Made by a program: the position numbers and the translations under genes. Source: JBIQJD01 sp044507695 (GTDB taxonomy: Bacteria > Bacteroidota > Ignavibacteria > Ignavibacteriales > Ignavibacteriaceae). Taken from it: a stretch of DNA of 64,000 nucleotides. Position 1 is the stretch's first letter. Each line of letters opens with the position of its first letter. Positions 7,732 to 16,016 of the stretch are shown piece by piece. The notes under the pieces were generated by a model. It was not told where the DNA came from and did no database searches. It saw nothing but the letters and a program-made list of their open reading frames with translations. Where the stretch lies: contig JBIQJD010000007.1 of assembly GCA_044507695.1 (NCBI GenBank), forward strand, positions 1-64,000, given 5' to 3'.

Positions 7732-10029
7732 TCAGATAACATCATCGCCAAGTACCCAGTCAGATTCATTCCCCAACAAACCTAATCCAGGTTTATATAA
7801 ATTCTCATCACTCTGAACCCAATATCCATTACAGTTTTCTATGTAATTGGCTTTTGTAATGTTTGCAAAAATATTTGCCGGAACATTTACAATATATCTC
7901 TGCAGTTTTCTCAATAATTCTTTTGATGGATTGTATTTTAACTTCTCAATTAATGTTCTGCTGTCCTTTCTGGTTTTTTCGCTTTTATACCAAACAACAA
8001 TACTATACTGATTCGTTGAATCGATCATATTAAAATATTGAGCAAAGGTCTTATATGAGAAATAAAAATCAGAAGTGTTGCTTAAGATATGATATACAAA
8101 GTCAGCTTTATCGAATGTAATCAAATTTGAATACAGATAATTATAATATTCTGAATAGATACTTGGAATTAATTCTAGATTGGTTTTGTTTCTTATAATT
8201 GCTTTTCCCGCATCTTCGCTTTTTCTTAAAAATCCTATTGGAGATGATTTTGGTGGAACAAAAACAAATACATTTCCGCCATCCTTCAATTTGTTTTCTC
8301 TATTACACCTTCCTGCAGCTTGAGCAATTGAATCAAGTCCGGTTAATGCTCGATATACAACCGGAAAATCTATATCGACACCGGCTTCAACTATTTGTGT
8401 ACTTATAACTCTAACCGGTTCATTATTTTTTAATTTATTTTTTATATCTGAAATAACTTCACTTCGTTCTTCCCCGCACATATAACCGGAGAGATGTATA
8501 GTTCCTTCCGGCATTAGTTTGTGAATTTGTCTGCAATCATCTTTTCTGTTGACAATGCAAAGAACCTGATCAAAAGCTTTTAACTCTTCAGCAATATCTT
8601 CATAGCTTTGTTGCTTAGTAAAATCTTTTGGAAGATGGATTTGAACTCTTTTAAAGCCTAAAGCAAGAGAATCGGGATCATCAATAATTTCAGTAACATT
8701 ATCCAACCCATCTATTATGCTGGTACCGCTTCCTATTTTGCCGGTTAATGCCGGTTGAGTTGCAGACATCAATAAAACTGTTACTCCAAAATATTTTACT
8801 AATCCTTTTAGAACACTTATAATTGGTCTTAAATATTCAGTTGGAATCATCTGTGCCTCATCAAGTATAATTACACTGTTAACGATATTGTGCAATTTCC
8901 TGCATGCTGAAGTTTTATTGGCAAATAATGATTCGAATAATTGAACATTTGTGGTCACAATTATTGGGGCATCCCAATTTTCCTTCGCAAGTCGGTTTTT
9001 ATAATTTTCATTATCCGGATCAAGATTACTGTGATGTTCAACTACCTGATCTTCTCCGAATAGAAATTTGCCCTCTGATTTTAATACTTTTATTTCTTCA
9101 TCAATATCACTTCCATATTTGAATACTTTTGAAGTTTGTTCAATTATACTTGTAAATGGTATAGCAACAATTACCCTTTTTTTATTATGGGTTAATGCAT
9201 GTTCAAGAGCAAAAGCCATTGAAGAAAGAGTTTTACCACCGCCGGTAGGAACAGTTAATGAAAAGAAACCCGGATCAAGTCTTGCTTTTTCCCAGCATTG
9301 AGAAAGTATATTATCTCTTTTCTTTTTGAGATCGCTATCTGATTTTTTTGTTGATAAATATTTGTCAAGTCGTTTCTTCAATTCAATAAGAGGTAAATAA
9401 TTTCCTCTTTCTTTTTCTTCCATATATTTTTCTGTATCAAGAAAGTCAGCGTCAACGAGACATGAAAACAGCATTCTAATCCAGAGATGATTTTGTTCTG
9501 CAGCTTCTTTGTTGTTTCCCAATTTATAATTTGCAGGAATAGAAGTTGGAATTGGCGAGTTTAAATAATCTTTAGCGTCCATAATTGATTTAATTTTTTC
9601 CAAATCCTCTATTTTTAATTTTTCATTTTCATTAAATAATCTAGCATGCAATTGAGGTGCCCAATCTGGTAAACCAGAATGATGTCCCCCAATTACATAA
9701 GCTAAAGCATTCGCCATTTTTGATTTTTTAAATTTTTCAAAAATATAGACCGCACCTTCAGTGCTATGATTTGGTCTGCTTCCATTGTTTTCAATATGCG
9801 CATCCGGATCTGGATAACCTGAATTTCGAAATAAATACCTTTGCCAATCGTTATTAAATTTTCCGAGGTCATGAAGATAGCCTACCAATTCTCCCCAATC
9901 CTTATTTCCAAACTCACTAGCAAATTCACCTGCTAGCTTTGCAACAGAATTAAGATGATCATTTAAATAATGTGGTTCCTTCCAACTACCATTGTCATTC
10001 TGTTTAACATGCGCTATAAACTTTTGCAT
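7732..10029 (-). CDS. cas3: Cas3 helicase-nuclease (type I-C)
   Basis: Cas3 is recruited to the R-loop and unwinds and degrades target DNA. The 765-residue protein has an N-terminal HD nuclease (H25, H53-D54 in YLHDLGKF, NHST near 87, GGHHSGL near 115) fused to an SF2 helicase: Walker A PTGGGKT at 261-267, DEAQ at 390-393, SAT at 422-424, then VEAGVDIDFPV and QAAGRCNRE. All motifs are intact. It is the first gene of the operon, 162 bp before cas5c. A GAAGG site precedes the ATG. Confidence 0.97.
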   Translation of the reverse strand: MQKFIAHVKQNDNGSWKEPHYLNDHLNSVAKLAGEFASEFGNKDWGELVGYLHDLGKFNNDWQRYLFRNSGYPDPDAHIENNGSRPNHSTEGAVYIFEKFKKSKMANALAYVIGGHHSGLPDWAPQLHARLFNENEKLKIEDLEKIKSIMDAKDYLNSPIPTSIPANYKLGNNKEAAEQNHLWIRMLFSCLVDADFLDTEKYMEEKERGNYLPLIELKKRLDKYLSTKKSDSDLKKKRDNILSQCWEKARLDPGFFSLTVPTGGGKTLSSMAFALEHALTHNKKRVIVAIPFTSIIEQTSKVFKYGSDIDEEIKVLKSEGKFLFGEDQVVEHHSNLDPDNENYKNRLAKENWDAPIIVTTNVQLFESLFANKTSACRKLHNIVNSVIILDEAQMIPTEYLRPIISVLKGLVKYFGVTVLLMSATQPALTGKIGSGTSIIDGLDNVTEIIDDPDSLALGFKRVQIHLPKDFTKQQSYEDIAEELKAFDQVLCIVNRKDDCRQIHKLMPEGTIHLSGYMCGEERSEVISDIKNKLKNNEPVRVISTQIVEAGVDIDFPVVYRALTGLDSIAQAAGRCNRENKLKDGGNVFVFVPPKSSPIGFLRKSEDAGKAIIRNKTNLELIPSIYSEYYNYLYSNLITFDKADFVYHILSNTSDFYFSYKTFAQYFNMIDSTNQYSIVVWYKSEKTRKDSRTLIEKLKYNPSKELLRKLQRYIVNVPANIFANITKANYIENCNGYWVQSDENLYKPGLGLLGNESDWVLGDDVI

Positions 10030-10212
10030 ATAACAAACCTTCGGTTGGTTACTCCCAATAGTTGAAGTAGATTGTTTTACTTTATTCTTGAATTAGAAAG
10101 CTGTACAGTGAAGGTTACTCAATAATCTATCCCCGATTCATCCAATCGGTAATCCAATTTAAGATTTGAATTCTTAAGAAGAAATCTTTTTCTTAAAAAT
10201 TGTTAAAAATTT
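10030..10212 (-). promoter_or_regulatory. Upstream region of the cas operon
   Basis: There is no gene between cas3 and the terminator hairpin at 10213. Since all cas genes run leftward, the main operon promoter should lie here. I see no clear TTGACA/TAnnTTTG pair of the sort found elsewhere in this window, so the cas promoter may be weak or need an activator. That last point is inference. Confidence 0.4.
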
Positions 10213-10243
10213 ATGCAGGGAATTTTTAATCAATTCCCTGCAT
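10213..10243 (-). terminator. Rho-independent-like terminator of the 228-residue protein gene
   Basis: A perfect 12-bp stem (ATGCAGGGAATT / AATTCCCTGCAT) encloses a 7-nt loop. On the minus strand it is followed by a T-rich tract. It lies 43 bp beyond the stop at 10286, separating this gene from the cas operon. Confidence 0.75.
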
Positions 10244-10285
10244 ATTCTAAGGCAGATAATCAATACTTACAAAATCTGCCCCCGC

Positions 10286-10972
10286 TCATTCCCCTTCAGG
10301 TGCAGGCTGATTGTTCTCATGGCGCACGCCCATTTCAATCACGCGTGATGCAGCAGCATATTGATTATAAAATTCCGGATTTGTTTTACGGAATCTTACT
10401 GCGTGCCTGTCAAGCTGCTTGTTTACAAGGTCCTTCGCTTCACCTATTAATTCATAAACAGACTTTGTTGCATTAATACTTTCACCTGTACTTGTACCCA
10501 TTGCAACAATCGCATTCTGAAGTGTTGTACGCTTTACATCTATATCTGCAATCTCCTCGGCGGTTAAGCCGTGCTGCAGAAGATCCGTTTCCCTACCTTC
10601 AGTCAGCCTTACAACATCAGCAGCTTCATTCAATAAAACGGTATCACGCATCTTTTTATAGAAAGTTTCTGAGTTATCGGTTCTTTCTATGATGTCAGGC
10701 AAATCCTTTTCAAGTGCGTATGTATATAAAGCAGATGCAGCTTCATACACAGCCTCCGCAAGTTCATTTTTTGCCTTCGCTTTCAGATCACTCTTCCCGG
10801 CTTTAATTGTCTTCCGCCCGCTGTCAACATCCTGTATATCCTGGATGAGAGAGCCGAGCTTTTCAGTTGCTGTCTGAAACGCCGGAACTGTAGAAACAAC
10901 AGCGCTGTTTGCGGTTAAAAAACCATGCAGCACTGTAAACATTGAGAAGATGTTCTCTTGCTTGTCAGTCAT
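10286..10972 (-). CDS. Helical protein of unknown function
   Basis: A 228-residue acidic protein with no signal peptide and no membrane segment. Composition (Ala, Glu, Lys, Leu) and the lack of Pro/Gly through residues 25-200 suggest a bundle of long helices. From memory it resembles a common Bacteroidota family of about 200-230 residues with a motif like 'N-MF-VL-FL-N-PAF-L-I-I' at the N-terminus; no function is known to me. It is a real gene: GGAGG lies six bases before the ATG, a palindrome sits upstream, and a strong terminator follows. Its neighbours are the cas operon on one side and the 21-bp and 202-bp repeats on the other. Confidence 0.8.
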   Translation of the reverse strand: MTDKQENIFSMFTVLHGFLTANSAVVSTVPAFQTATEKLGSLIQDIQDVDSGRKTIKAGKSDLKAKAKNELAEAVYEAASALYTYALEKDLPDIIERTDNSETFYKKMRDTVLLNEAADVVRLTEGRETDLLQHGLTAEEIADIDVKRTTLQNAIVAMGTSTGESINATKSVYELIGEAKDLVNKQLDRHAVRFRKTNPEFYNQYAAASRVIEMGVRHENNQPAPEGE

Positions 10973-11002
10973 TTTTGACCTCCAATTAGTTTATTATTAA
11001 TT

Positions 11003-11021
11003 ATGCTCATTAGCTGAGCAT
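11003..11021. promoter_or_regulatory. Palindrome upstream of the 228-residue protein gene
   Basis: ATGCTCA-ttagc-TGAGCAT is a perfect 7-bp inverted repeat with a 5-nt spacer, 31 bp upstream of the start codon at 10972. The size and place suit an operator or a short RNA hairpin in the leader. No matching regulator can be identified here. Confidence 0.45.
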
Positions 11022-11048
11022 TCTTATAAACTCCGGGTCCGCAAAATG

Positions 11049-11361
11049 CTGTTTTTGTGCTGTTTTAATCGTTTCCGGTTCTGCGTGCACCATTTCTTAT
11101 TCATCGTAACTCATTTCTGAAATTACTTGAGCCATAACCGGATTGAAGTACATCATTTCCTGTTTTCAATGTTTCATTCTGATTTAACAAATGTCATTTC
11201 TACATCTCCTTATCTCATTTCGGGAATGCAAAATGTCATTTCTTGTTTTCCAAATATCATTTCTGATTTTCCGTATGTCATTTCTCCAAAACCATCATCA
11301 TTTCTTGAATGAACAATGTAATTTCCGCTGTTACAAATACCATTTCCCAAAAACCAAATAC
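11049..11361. repeat. Degenerate tandem direct repeat, 21-bp period, CATTTC core
   Basis: CATTTC or a near variant starts at 11091, 11112, 11133 (CATAAC), 11154, 11175 (CATTCT), 11195, 11216, 11237, 11258, 11279, 11299, 11320 (AATTTC) and 11341. Every step is 21 bp except two of 20. Two weaker units appear to precede it at 11049 and 11070. The rest of each unit is loosely conserved (about CATTTCTgatttnccaaatgt). On the minus strand the core reads GAAATG and in places encodes a heptad like EMTFGKS, but stops and the 20-bp units break any frame. Confidence 0.85.
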
Positions 11362-11402
11362 CTTTGATTAAATGCCGGATATCGATTCCTTCATTAATTA
11401 TA

Positions 11403-12043
11403 AAATCCCGTTTGGGCGGATATAGCGCGCTGCAATGGGCAAATGTTTATACCGTTCCTAACGGAACTCTTATTTTAATTTTATGTTCATGTTGCTAGAA
11501 ATATATCGCCTCTAACGAGGCTTAATTTTTATTAACAACCTCTTCTTCTCTAAATCCCGTTAGGGATGAAATATTTCTAGAAAGAAAAAACGCAAAAACG
11601 AACCCAAATCCCTTTAGGGATGATATAGCACGTTGCAATTGGCAAACATTTATATCGTTCCTGACGGAACTCTGATTATATTTTGTATTCATGTTGCTAG
11701 AAATATACCGCCTCTATCGAGGCTTAATTTTTATTAACAACCTCTTCTTCTCTAAATCCCGATAGGGATGAAATATTTCTAGAAAGAAAAAACGCAAAAA
11801 CGAACCCAAATCCCTTTAGGGATGATATAGCACGTTGCAATTGGCAAACATTTATATCGTTCCTGACGGAACTCTGATTATATTTTGTATTCATGTTGCT
11901 AGAAATATACCGCCTCTATCGAGGCTTAATTTTTATTAACAACCTCTTCTTCTCTAAATCCCGATAGGGATGAAATATTTCTAGAACCGATAAAGCCCAG
12001 AACGAACCCAAATCCCTTTAGGGATGATATAGCGCGCTGCAAT
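11403..12043. repeat. Tandem 202-bp repeat made of four small hairpins (REP/BIME-like)
   Basis: Units begin at 11403, 11606 and 11808, with a partial fourth at 12010-12043; the period is 202-203 bp. Each unit contains four hairpins with 5-bp stems and 4-nt loops. In the second unit these are ATCCC/GGGAT (11608-11621), GTTCC/GGAAC (11657-11670), GCCTC/GAGGC (11710-11723) and ATCCC/GGGAT (11756-11769). They are paired in opposite orientation by GATATA/TATATC and CTAGAAATAT/ATATTTCTAG. The loops differ between units while the stems stay intact. Outer units carry GCGCGCTGCAAT where inner ones carry GCACGTTGCAAT. No transposase is encoded nearby. Confidence 0.85.
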
Positions 12044-12500
12044 CAATCTAAAATCATTTCAATAGGAAACGATGCCGTTGATGAATCCAGCAAAAAATCC
12101 GTGAGTTGTATATTGAGGAGTAGAGAAAAAGAATAGTAAGTTAATTTGTAAAATTAACTCCCCGCCTGCATCCGGCATCAATCCGGAGAAATTAATTAAT
12201 GAAAATAGTTAGCTCTAATATCCTCCCTATATAATTGTTTTATGGTCTGATAGGTTTTTCAATTTAAATTAATTCATCATAAATCAAAACATAAAAAACC
12301 AAATCCATCTTGATCCCCCACCACTCCAATACTCCACCCCTCCTTCCCTTATACCACTATACCACCATACCCTCACTCCCGTCCACACACACAACCTGTG
12401 CTCCGGCAGTTGTGTAAAAATCATTTGAAAGCATATTTTCCCGTTTCAGGATTCTTACCTTAAAAAATATTAAATTAAAAACTATCAATAAGGAAACTAT
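12044..12500. other. Gene-free spacer with a pyrimidine-rich tract
   Basis: No open frame with a plausible start is seen. Positions 12312-12386 are strikingly C/T-rich on the plus strand, with irregular CCAC, CTCC and ACCA motifs. An imperfect hairpin follows: ACACAAC (12389-12395) with GTTGTGT (12409-12415). The end of the stretch should hold the promoter of the gene at 12501, but no confident -35/-10 pair is visible. Confidence 0.5.
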
Positions 12501-13763
12501 ATGCAGCTATGCATCTTTGAAGGAATTGATTACAACCGCCTTGAGCCGTTAATTTATTCCAGGCCTGTTTATGATATGATTTGCGGTATAAACAGTCTGA
12601 GGAAAAAAATTCTGCGTGCTTATCCCGGAGTTAAATATTCATTGCACTGCAGGCCTTATCTTGAACACTTTGTGCGGGTTAAAAATCCAGGCATTGAAGT
12701 AAACAAAATTGAAGATGATAAATGTCTTCTTCTTAACGGAAAAATAATTGCTCCTCCAAATCTCGCTGAGATTATTCCGCTTGAAGGAGAGGATAAATTA
12801 TATAAGTGCGGCGATGCAATTATTGCTGCAAGAGTATCCGGTAAAAAACTTGATGAACTGAAACTTGATTTATATGATCTGCTGAGTGAATCTAATTTCG
12901 GCAATCTGCCGGTTGAAAAAGTTGATATTCCTTTTTGTGAGTATGTGTGGAATCTTGTGCAGGCAAATGCTTCTCAATTGCGGTGCGATTTTGAACATCT
13001 CATGAATGAAACCGGTAACAACAACAATATCCGCGGTAAGGTTCATGAAGGCGCATATCTTGTTGAGAAGGATAATATTTATATTGAAGAAGGCGCAGTT
13101 ATAAAACCGGGCGCTGTTCTTGATGCATCGGACGGACCGATATATATTGATAGAAATGCGGTTGTTGCTTCCAACGCAGTAATTGAAGGCGCCGTTTATC
13201 TTGGTGAGAATTCAATTATCAGAAGCTGCTCACGCGTTTATGAAGATGTTAGCATAGGCGCAACGTGTAAAATCGGCGGTGAAGTTGAAGACTCAGTCAT
13301 TCTGCCATTTACTAATAAACAGCATTCCGGTTTTCTCGGGCACGCATATCTCGGAAGCTGGGTTAATATTGGTGCCGATACAAATTGCAGCGATCTTAAG
13401 AATAATTACGGTACAGTAAGAGTCTATACTGATGGGCAGATGGTTGACAGCGGTTTGCAGTTCCTCGGTGTTATTATTGGTGATCATACAAAGACAGCAA
13501 TTAATACAATGTTTAATACAGGAACTATCGTAGGATTTTGCTGTAATATTTTCGGTCCCGGTTTCCCTGATAAATATCTGCCTTCTTTTTCATGGGGCGG
13601 AAGTGAAGCAGTTACAACCTATGATCTTGAACGAAGCATTGAAACTGCAAAGCGTATGCTTCAAAGAAGAAACAGGGAAATGAGTGAACCTGAAGAAAAG
13701 TTGTTCAGAAAAATTTTTGATATTACTAAAACAGAAAGAAGAAAAAGAGGTTATCCATATTAA
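12501..13763 (+). CDS. GlmU-like sugar nucleotidyltransferase / acyltransferase (alternative bacterial GlmU type)
   Basis: The 420-residue protein has a short, divergent nucleotidyltransferase-like N-terminus (residues 1-170, with YSRPVYDMICGINSLRKKI) and a left-handed beta-helix of hexapeptide repeats from about 180 to 370. The helix includes GSWVNIGADTNCSDLKNNYG. It matches what I recall of the Bacteroidota family thought to replace GlmU in making UDP-N-acetylglucosamine for peptidoglycan and LPS. The classical LxxGxGTRM loop is missing. It starts a run of closely spaced plus-strand genes and is 2 bp from rsmB. The exact reaction is inferred. Confidence 0.8.
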   Translation: MQLCIFEGIDYNRLEPLIYSRPVYDMICGINSLRKKILRAYPGVKYSLHCRPYLEHFVRVKNPGIEVNKIEDDKCLLLNGKIIAPPNLAEIIPLEGEDKLYKCGDAIIAARVSGKKLDELKLDLYDLLSESNFGNLPVEKVDIPFCEYVWNLVQANASQLRCDFEHLMNETGNNNNIRGKVHEGAYLVEKDNIYIEEGAVIKPGAVLDASDGPIYIDRNAVVASNAVIEGAVYLGENSIIRSCSRVYEDVSIGATCKIGGEVEDSVILPFTNKQHSGFLGHAYLGSWVNIGADTNCSDLKNNYGTVRVYTDGQMVDSGLQFLGVIIGDHTKTAINTMFNTGTIVGFCCNIFGPGFPDKYLPSFSWGGSEAVTTYDLERSIETAKRMLQRRNREMSEPEEKLFRKIFDITKTERRKRGYPY

Positions 13764-13765
13764 TT

Positions 13766-15133
13766 ATGAGTACGCAGTTTGAAGAACATAAAATAAAAGA
13801 TTTGTATGAGGGAGTTAGAGGTCTTGCGGTTAAAATTTTAAATCGTGTTGAACGTTCAGATTCCTACCTTGAACGCCTGCTTGATAACGAAATGAGAAAT
13901 TCTGAATTGAGCGGCGCCGATAAAGCATTACTTTATGAAATTGTTCATGGCGTTATCCGCTGGATGGGAAGGCTTGATTGGGTTCTTAACGGTTTTTATA
14001 AAGGTCAGTTTTCAAAAGCAATTCCAAATTTAAAAAATGGCTTGCGCGTTGCGTTGTACCAGATACTTTTTTTAGACCGCGTTCCTGATCATGCGGCGGT
14101 TAATGAAGCAGTTGAATTTGTTAAAAGACTGCAGGGACAAAAACCTGCCGATCTTACAAACGCAATTCTCAGGAACATTATCCGCTGTAAAAACGGAATC
14201 CGTTATCCCGATCCTGAAGAAGATTTGGCCGGCTATCTTGCAGCATTTTATTCACATCCATCATGGATGGTTAAAAGATATCTTGCAAGATTTGGGAGGG
14301 AAGCCACTGAAAAACTTCTTAACGCAAATAATGAAAAGCCCTTTCTTACATTAAGAATTAATGCATTAAAAGTGCAGCCGGATGAATTCAGAAAACTTCT
14401 GCAGTCAGTTAATTTAAGATATACTCCCGGCAGATATCTTCCTGAATTTTTTAAACTTCAGAACCTTACAAACATTACCGCGTGGGAATATTTTACTGAA
14501 GGATATTTCAATATACAGGATGAAAGCGCAGGGCTTGCATGCCGGCTTCTTGATCCACAAAAAGGAATGAAGATACTTGATCTTTGTGCTGCGCCCGGCG
14601 GAAAAACTGCATACATGGCTGCCTTAATTCAGGATGAAGGTGAAATTACCGCTGTTGATAAATATGAAAGCAGGCTTGAACTTGTAAGGAAAAATCTGAA
14701 CAGGCTTCAGATTAAATCAGTACAAACTTTGGCAATTGATGCATTTGAATATGAAGAAGAACAATTTGACAGGGTGCTCGCCGATGTTCCTTGTTCCGGT
14801 TCAGGTACATTATCTAAAAAACCTGATATTAAATGGAAAAAGGATTTGATTGATCTTCATAAAATGCACGATCTTCAGTACAGTTTAATTCAAAAGGCAG
14901 CATCACTTGTTAAGCCAGGCGGAATACTTGTTTACAGCACCTGCTCAATTGAACCTGAAGAAAATTTTGAAATAGTTAAGAAATTCTTGGATGAAAATCA
15001 TAACTTTAAACTTGAGAATGCAGCAGAGCTTTTGCCCGCAGAATTAGTTGATGAAAATGGATGTATTCAAACGTTACCGCATGTGCATATGATGGATGGA
15101 GCCTTTGCTGCAAGATTAAAGAAAATATCCTGA
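13766..15133 (+). CDS. rsmB: 16S rRNA m5C967 methyltransferase RsmB
   Basis: RsmB methylates C967 of 16S rRNA using S-adenosylmethionine. The 455-residue protein has an N-terminal NusB-like RNA-binding domain (about 15-150) and a C-terminal Rossmann methyltransferase with the SAM loop LDLCAAPGGKT. The two cysteines of RNA m5C methyltransferases are present: C343 in DVPCSGSGT and C393 in YSTCSIEPEEN. Length is normal. It sits 2 bp after the GlmU-like gene and is probably co-transcribed with it. Confidence 0.95.
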   Translation: MSTQFEEHKIKDLYEGVRGLAVKILNRVERSDSYLERLLDNEMRNSELSGADKALLYEIVHGVIRWMGRLDWVLNGFYKGQFSKAIPNLKNGLRVALYQILFLDRVPDHAAVNEAVEFVKRLQGQKPADLTNAILRNIIRCKNGIRYPDPEEDLAGYLAAFYSHPSWMVKRYLARFGREATEKLLNANNEKPFLTLRINALKVQPDEFRKLLQSVNLRYTPGRYLPEFFKLQNLTNITAWEYFTEGYFNIQDESAGLACRLLDPQKGMKILDLCAAPGGKTAYMAALIQDEGEITAVDKYESRLELVRKNLNRLQIKSVQTLAIDAFEYEEEQFDRVLADVPCSGSGTLSKKPDIKWKKDLIDLHKMHDLQYSLIQKAASLVKPGGILVYSTCSIEPEENFEIVKKFLDENHNFKLENAAELLPAELVDENGCIQTLPHVHMMDGAFAARLKKIS

Positions 15134-15150
15134 TCATAAACAGCAGTACA

Positions 15151-16014
15151 ATGTTAAATAAACTCGGTGAAGAACTTAAAGAAGCCCGGCAAAAAAACGA
15201 GCTTACCCTTCAGCAGCTTTCTTCTAAAACAAGAATTGATATGAAATTTCTTGATGCAATGGAATCAGGAAATTTTTCTTTCCTGCCTGAACTTTATGTA
15301 AAAGCCTTTCTTAAAGAGTATGCAAAATTTGTGGGATTGAATGAATCAATCATCCTGAAAAAATATGAAGCCGCCAGGCAGGGTAAAGATTTTGATGAGC
15401 AGGCAAAGCCTGTTGAACCCGAAAAAGAAATAGCTGAACCGAAAAAGGAGGAGAAACCCTCAATAAAATATACAAGACCACTTCAGACATACGAATATGA
15501 TACTCCATCTGCAGTGCCGGATGATAGTAAAGATGCACAGAACAAAAAACAGTTAATTCTCGGCGGATTAATCGGCGGCGTAGTTGTAATTGCTGCATTA
15601 GTTTACTTTCTGTTCTTCAATAACAGCCGTGAAATTATTGTAACTGAGAAACCGATTGATGAAGTTATTGAAGATAATTCCCAGCGTTATGTTGAAGAAG
15701 AAGTTCCGGGTGAATCCTTTGTTTCCGCTGCTGACAGCCTTCATTTAAATATCAGAACTTCTGATACTTCATGGGTAAAAATTATTCTTGATGATATACG
15801 CACAGAAGAATTTATCCTGTTTCCGAATTCTCAAAAAAATATAACTGCAGGCAGCAATTTTAAAATTACTTTTGGCAATTCATATGGAGTAAAACTTTCT
15901 CTTAATGAAAAACCTCTCAATTTCCTTCCGGGTACAGGCAGGGTTGCACATGTTCTTATTAACACAAATGGTTTAACTAATATTCAAACTCCGGCTGATT
16001 TAAACCAGGAATAA
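15151..16014 (+). CDS. RodZ-like membrane protein with helix-turn-helix domain
   Basis: RodZ-type proteins link the cell-shape machinery to the envelope. The 287-residue protein has an N-terminal helix-turn-helix of the HTH_25 type (residues 1-70, EARQKNELTLQQLSSKTRI), an acidic, proline-containing linker, one membrane helix at about 134-156 (LILGGLIGGVVVIAALVYF), and a periplasmic DUF4115-like domain at the end. I use the ATG at 15151 because the HTH domain begins there; an earlier in-frame ATG at 15061 lies inside rsmB. It lies 17 bp after rsmB and 2 bp before ligA. A role in cell shape is inferred from the architecture. Confidence 0.8.
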   Translation: MLNKLGEELKEARQKNELTLQQLSSKTRIDMKFLDAMESGNFSFLPELYVKAFLKEYAKFVGLNESIILKKYEAARQGKDFDEQAKPVEPEKEIAEPKKEEKPSIKYTRPLQTYEYDTPSAVPDDSKDAQNKKQLILGGLIGGVVVIAALVYFLFFNNSREIIVTEKPIDEVIEDNSQRYVEEEVPGESFVSAADSLHLNIRTSDTSWVKIILDDIRTEEFILFPNSQKNITAGSNFKITFGNSYGVKLSLNEKPLNFLPGTGRVAHVLINTNGLTNIQTPADLNQE

Positions 16015-16016
16015 CG

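Noticed and set aside
10286..10972. The 228-residue protein as a Cas accessory or anti-phage gene
   Set aside because: It has its own terminator, is not in the cas operon, and resembles a general Bacteroidota family rather than a defence protein.
11127..11312. Open frame of 61 residues in the 21-bp repeat (plus strand) and a heptad-like frame on the minus strand
   Set aside because: It reflects the 21-bp period. Stops and 20-bp units break the frame, and no ribosome site is present.
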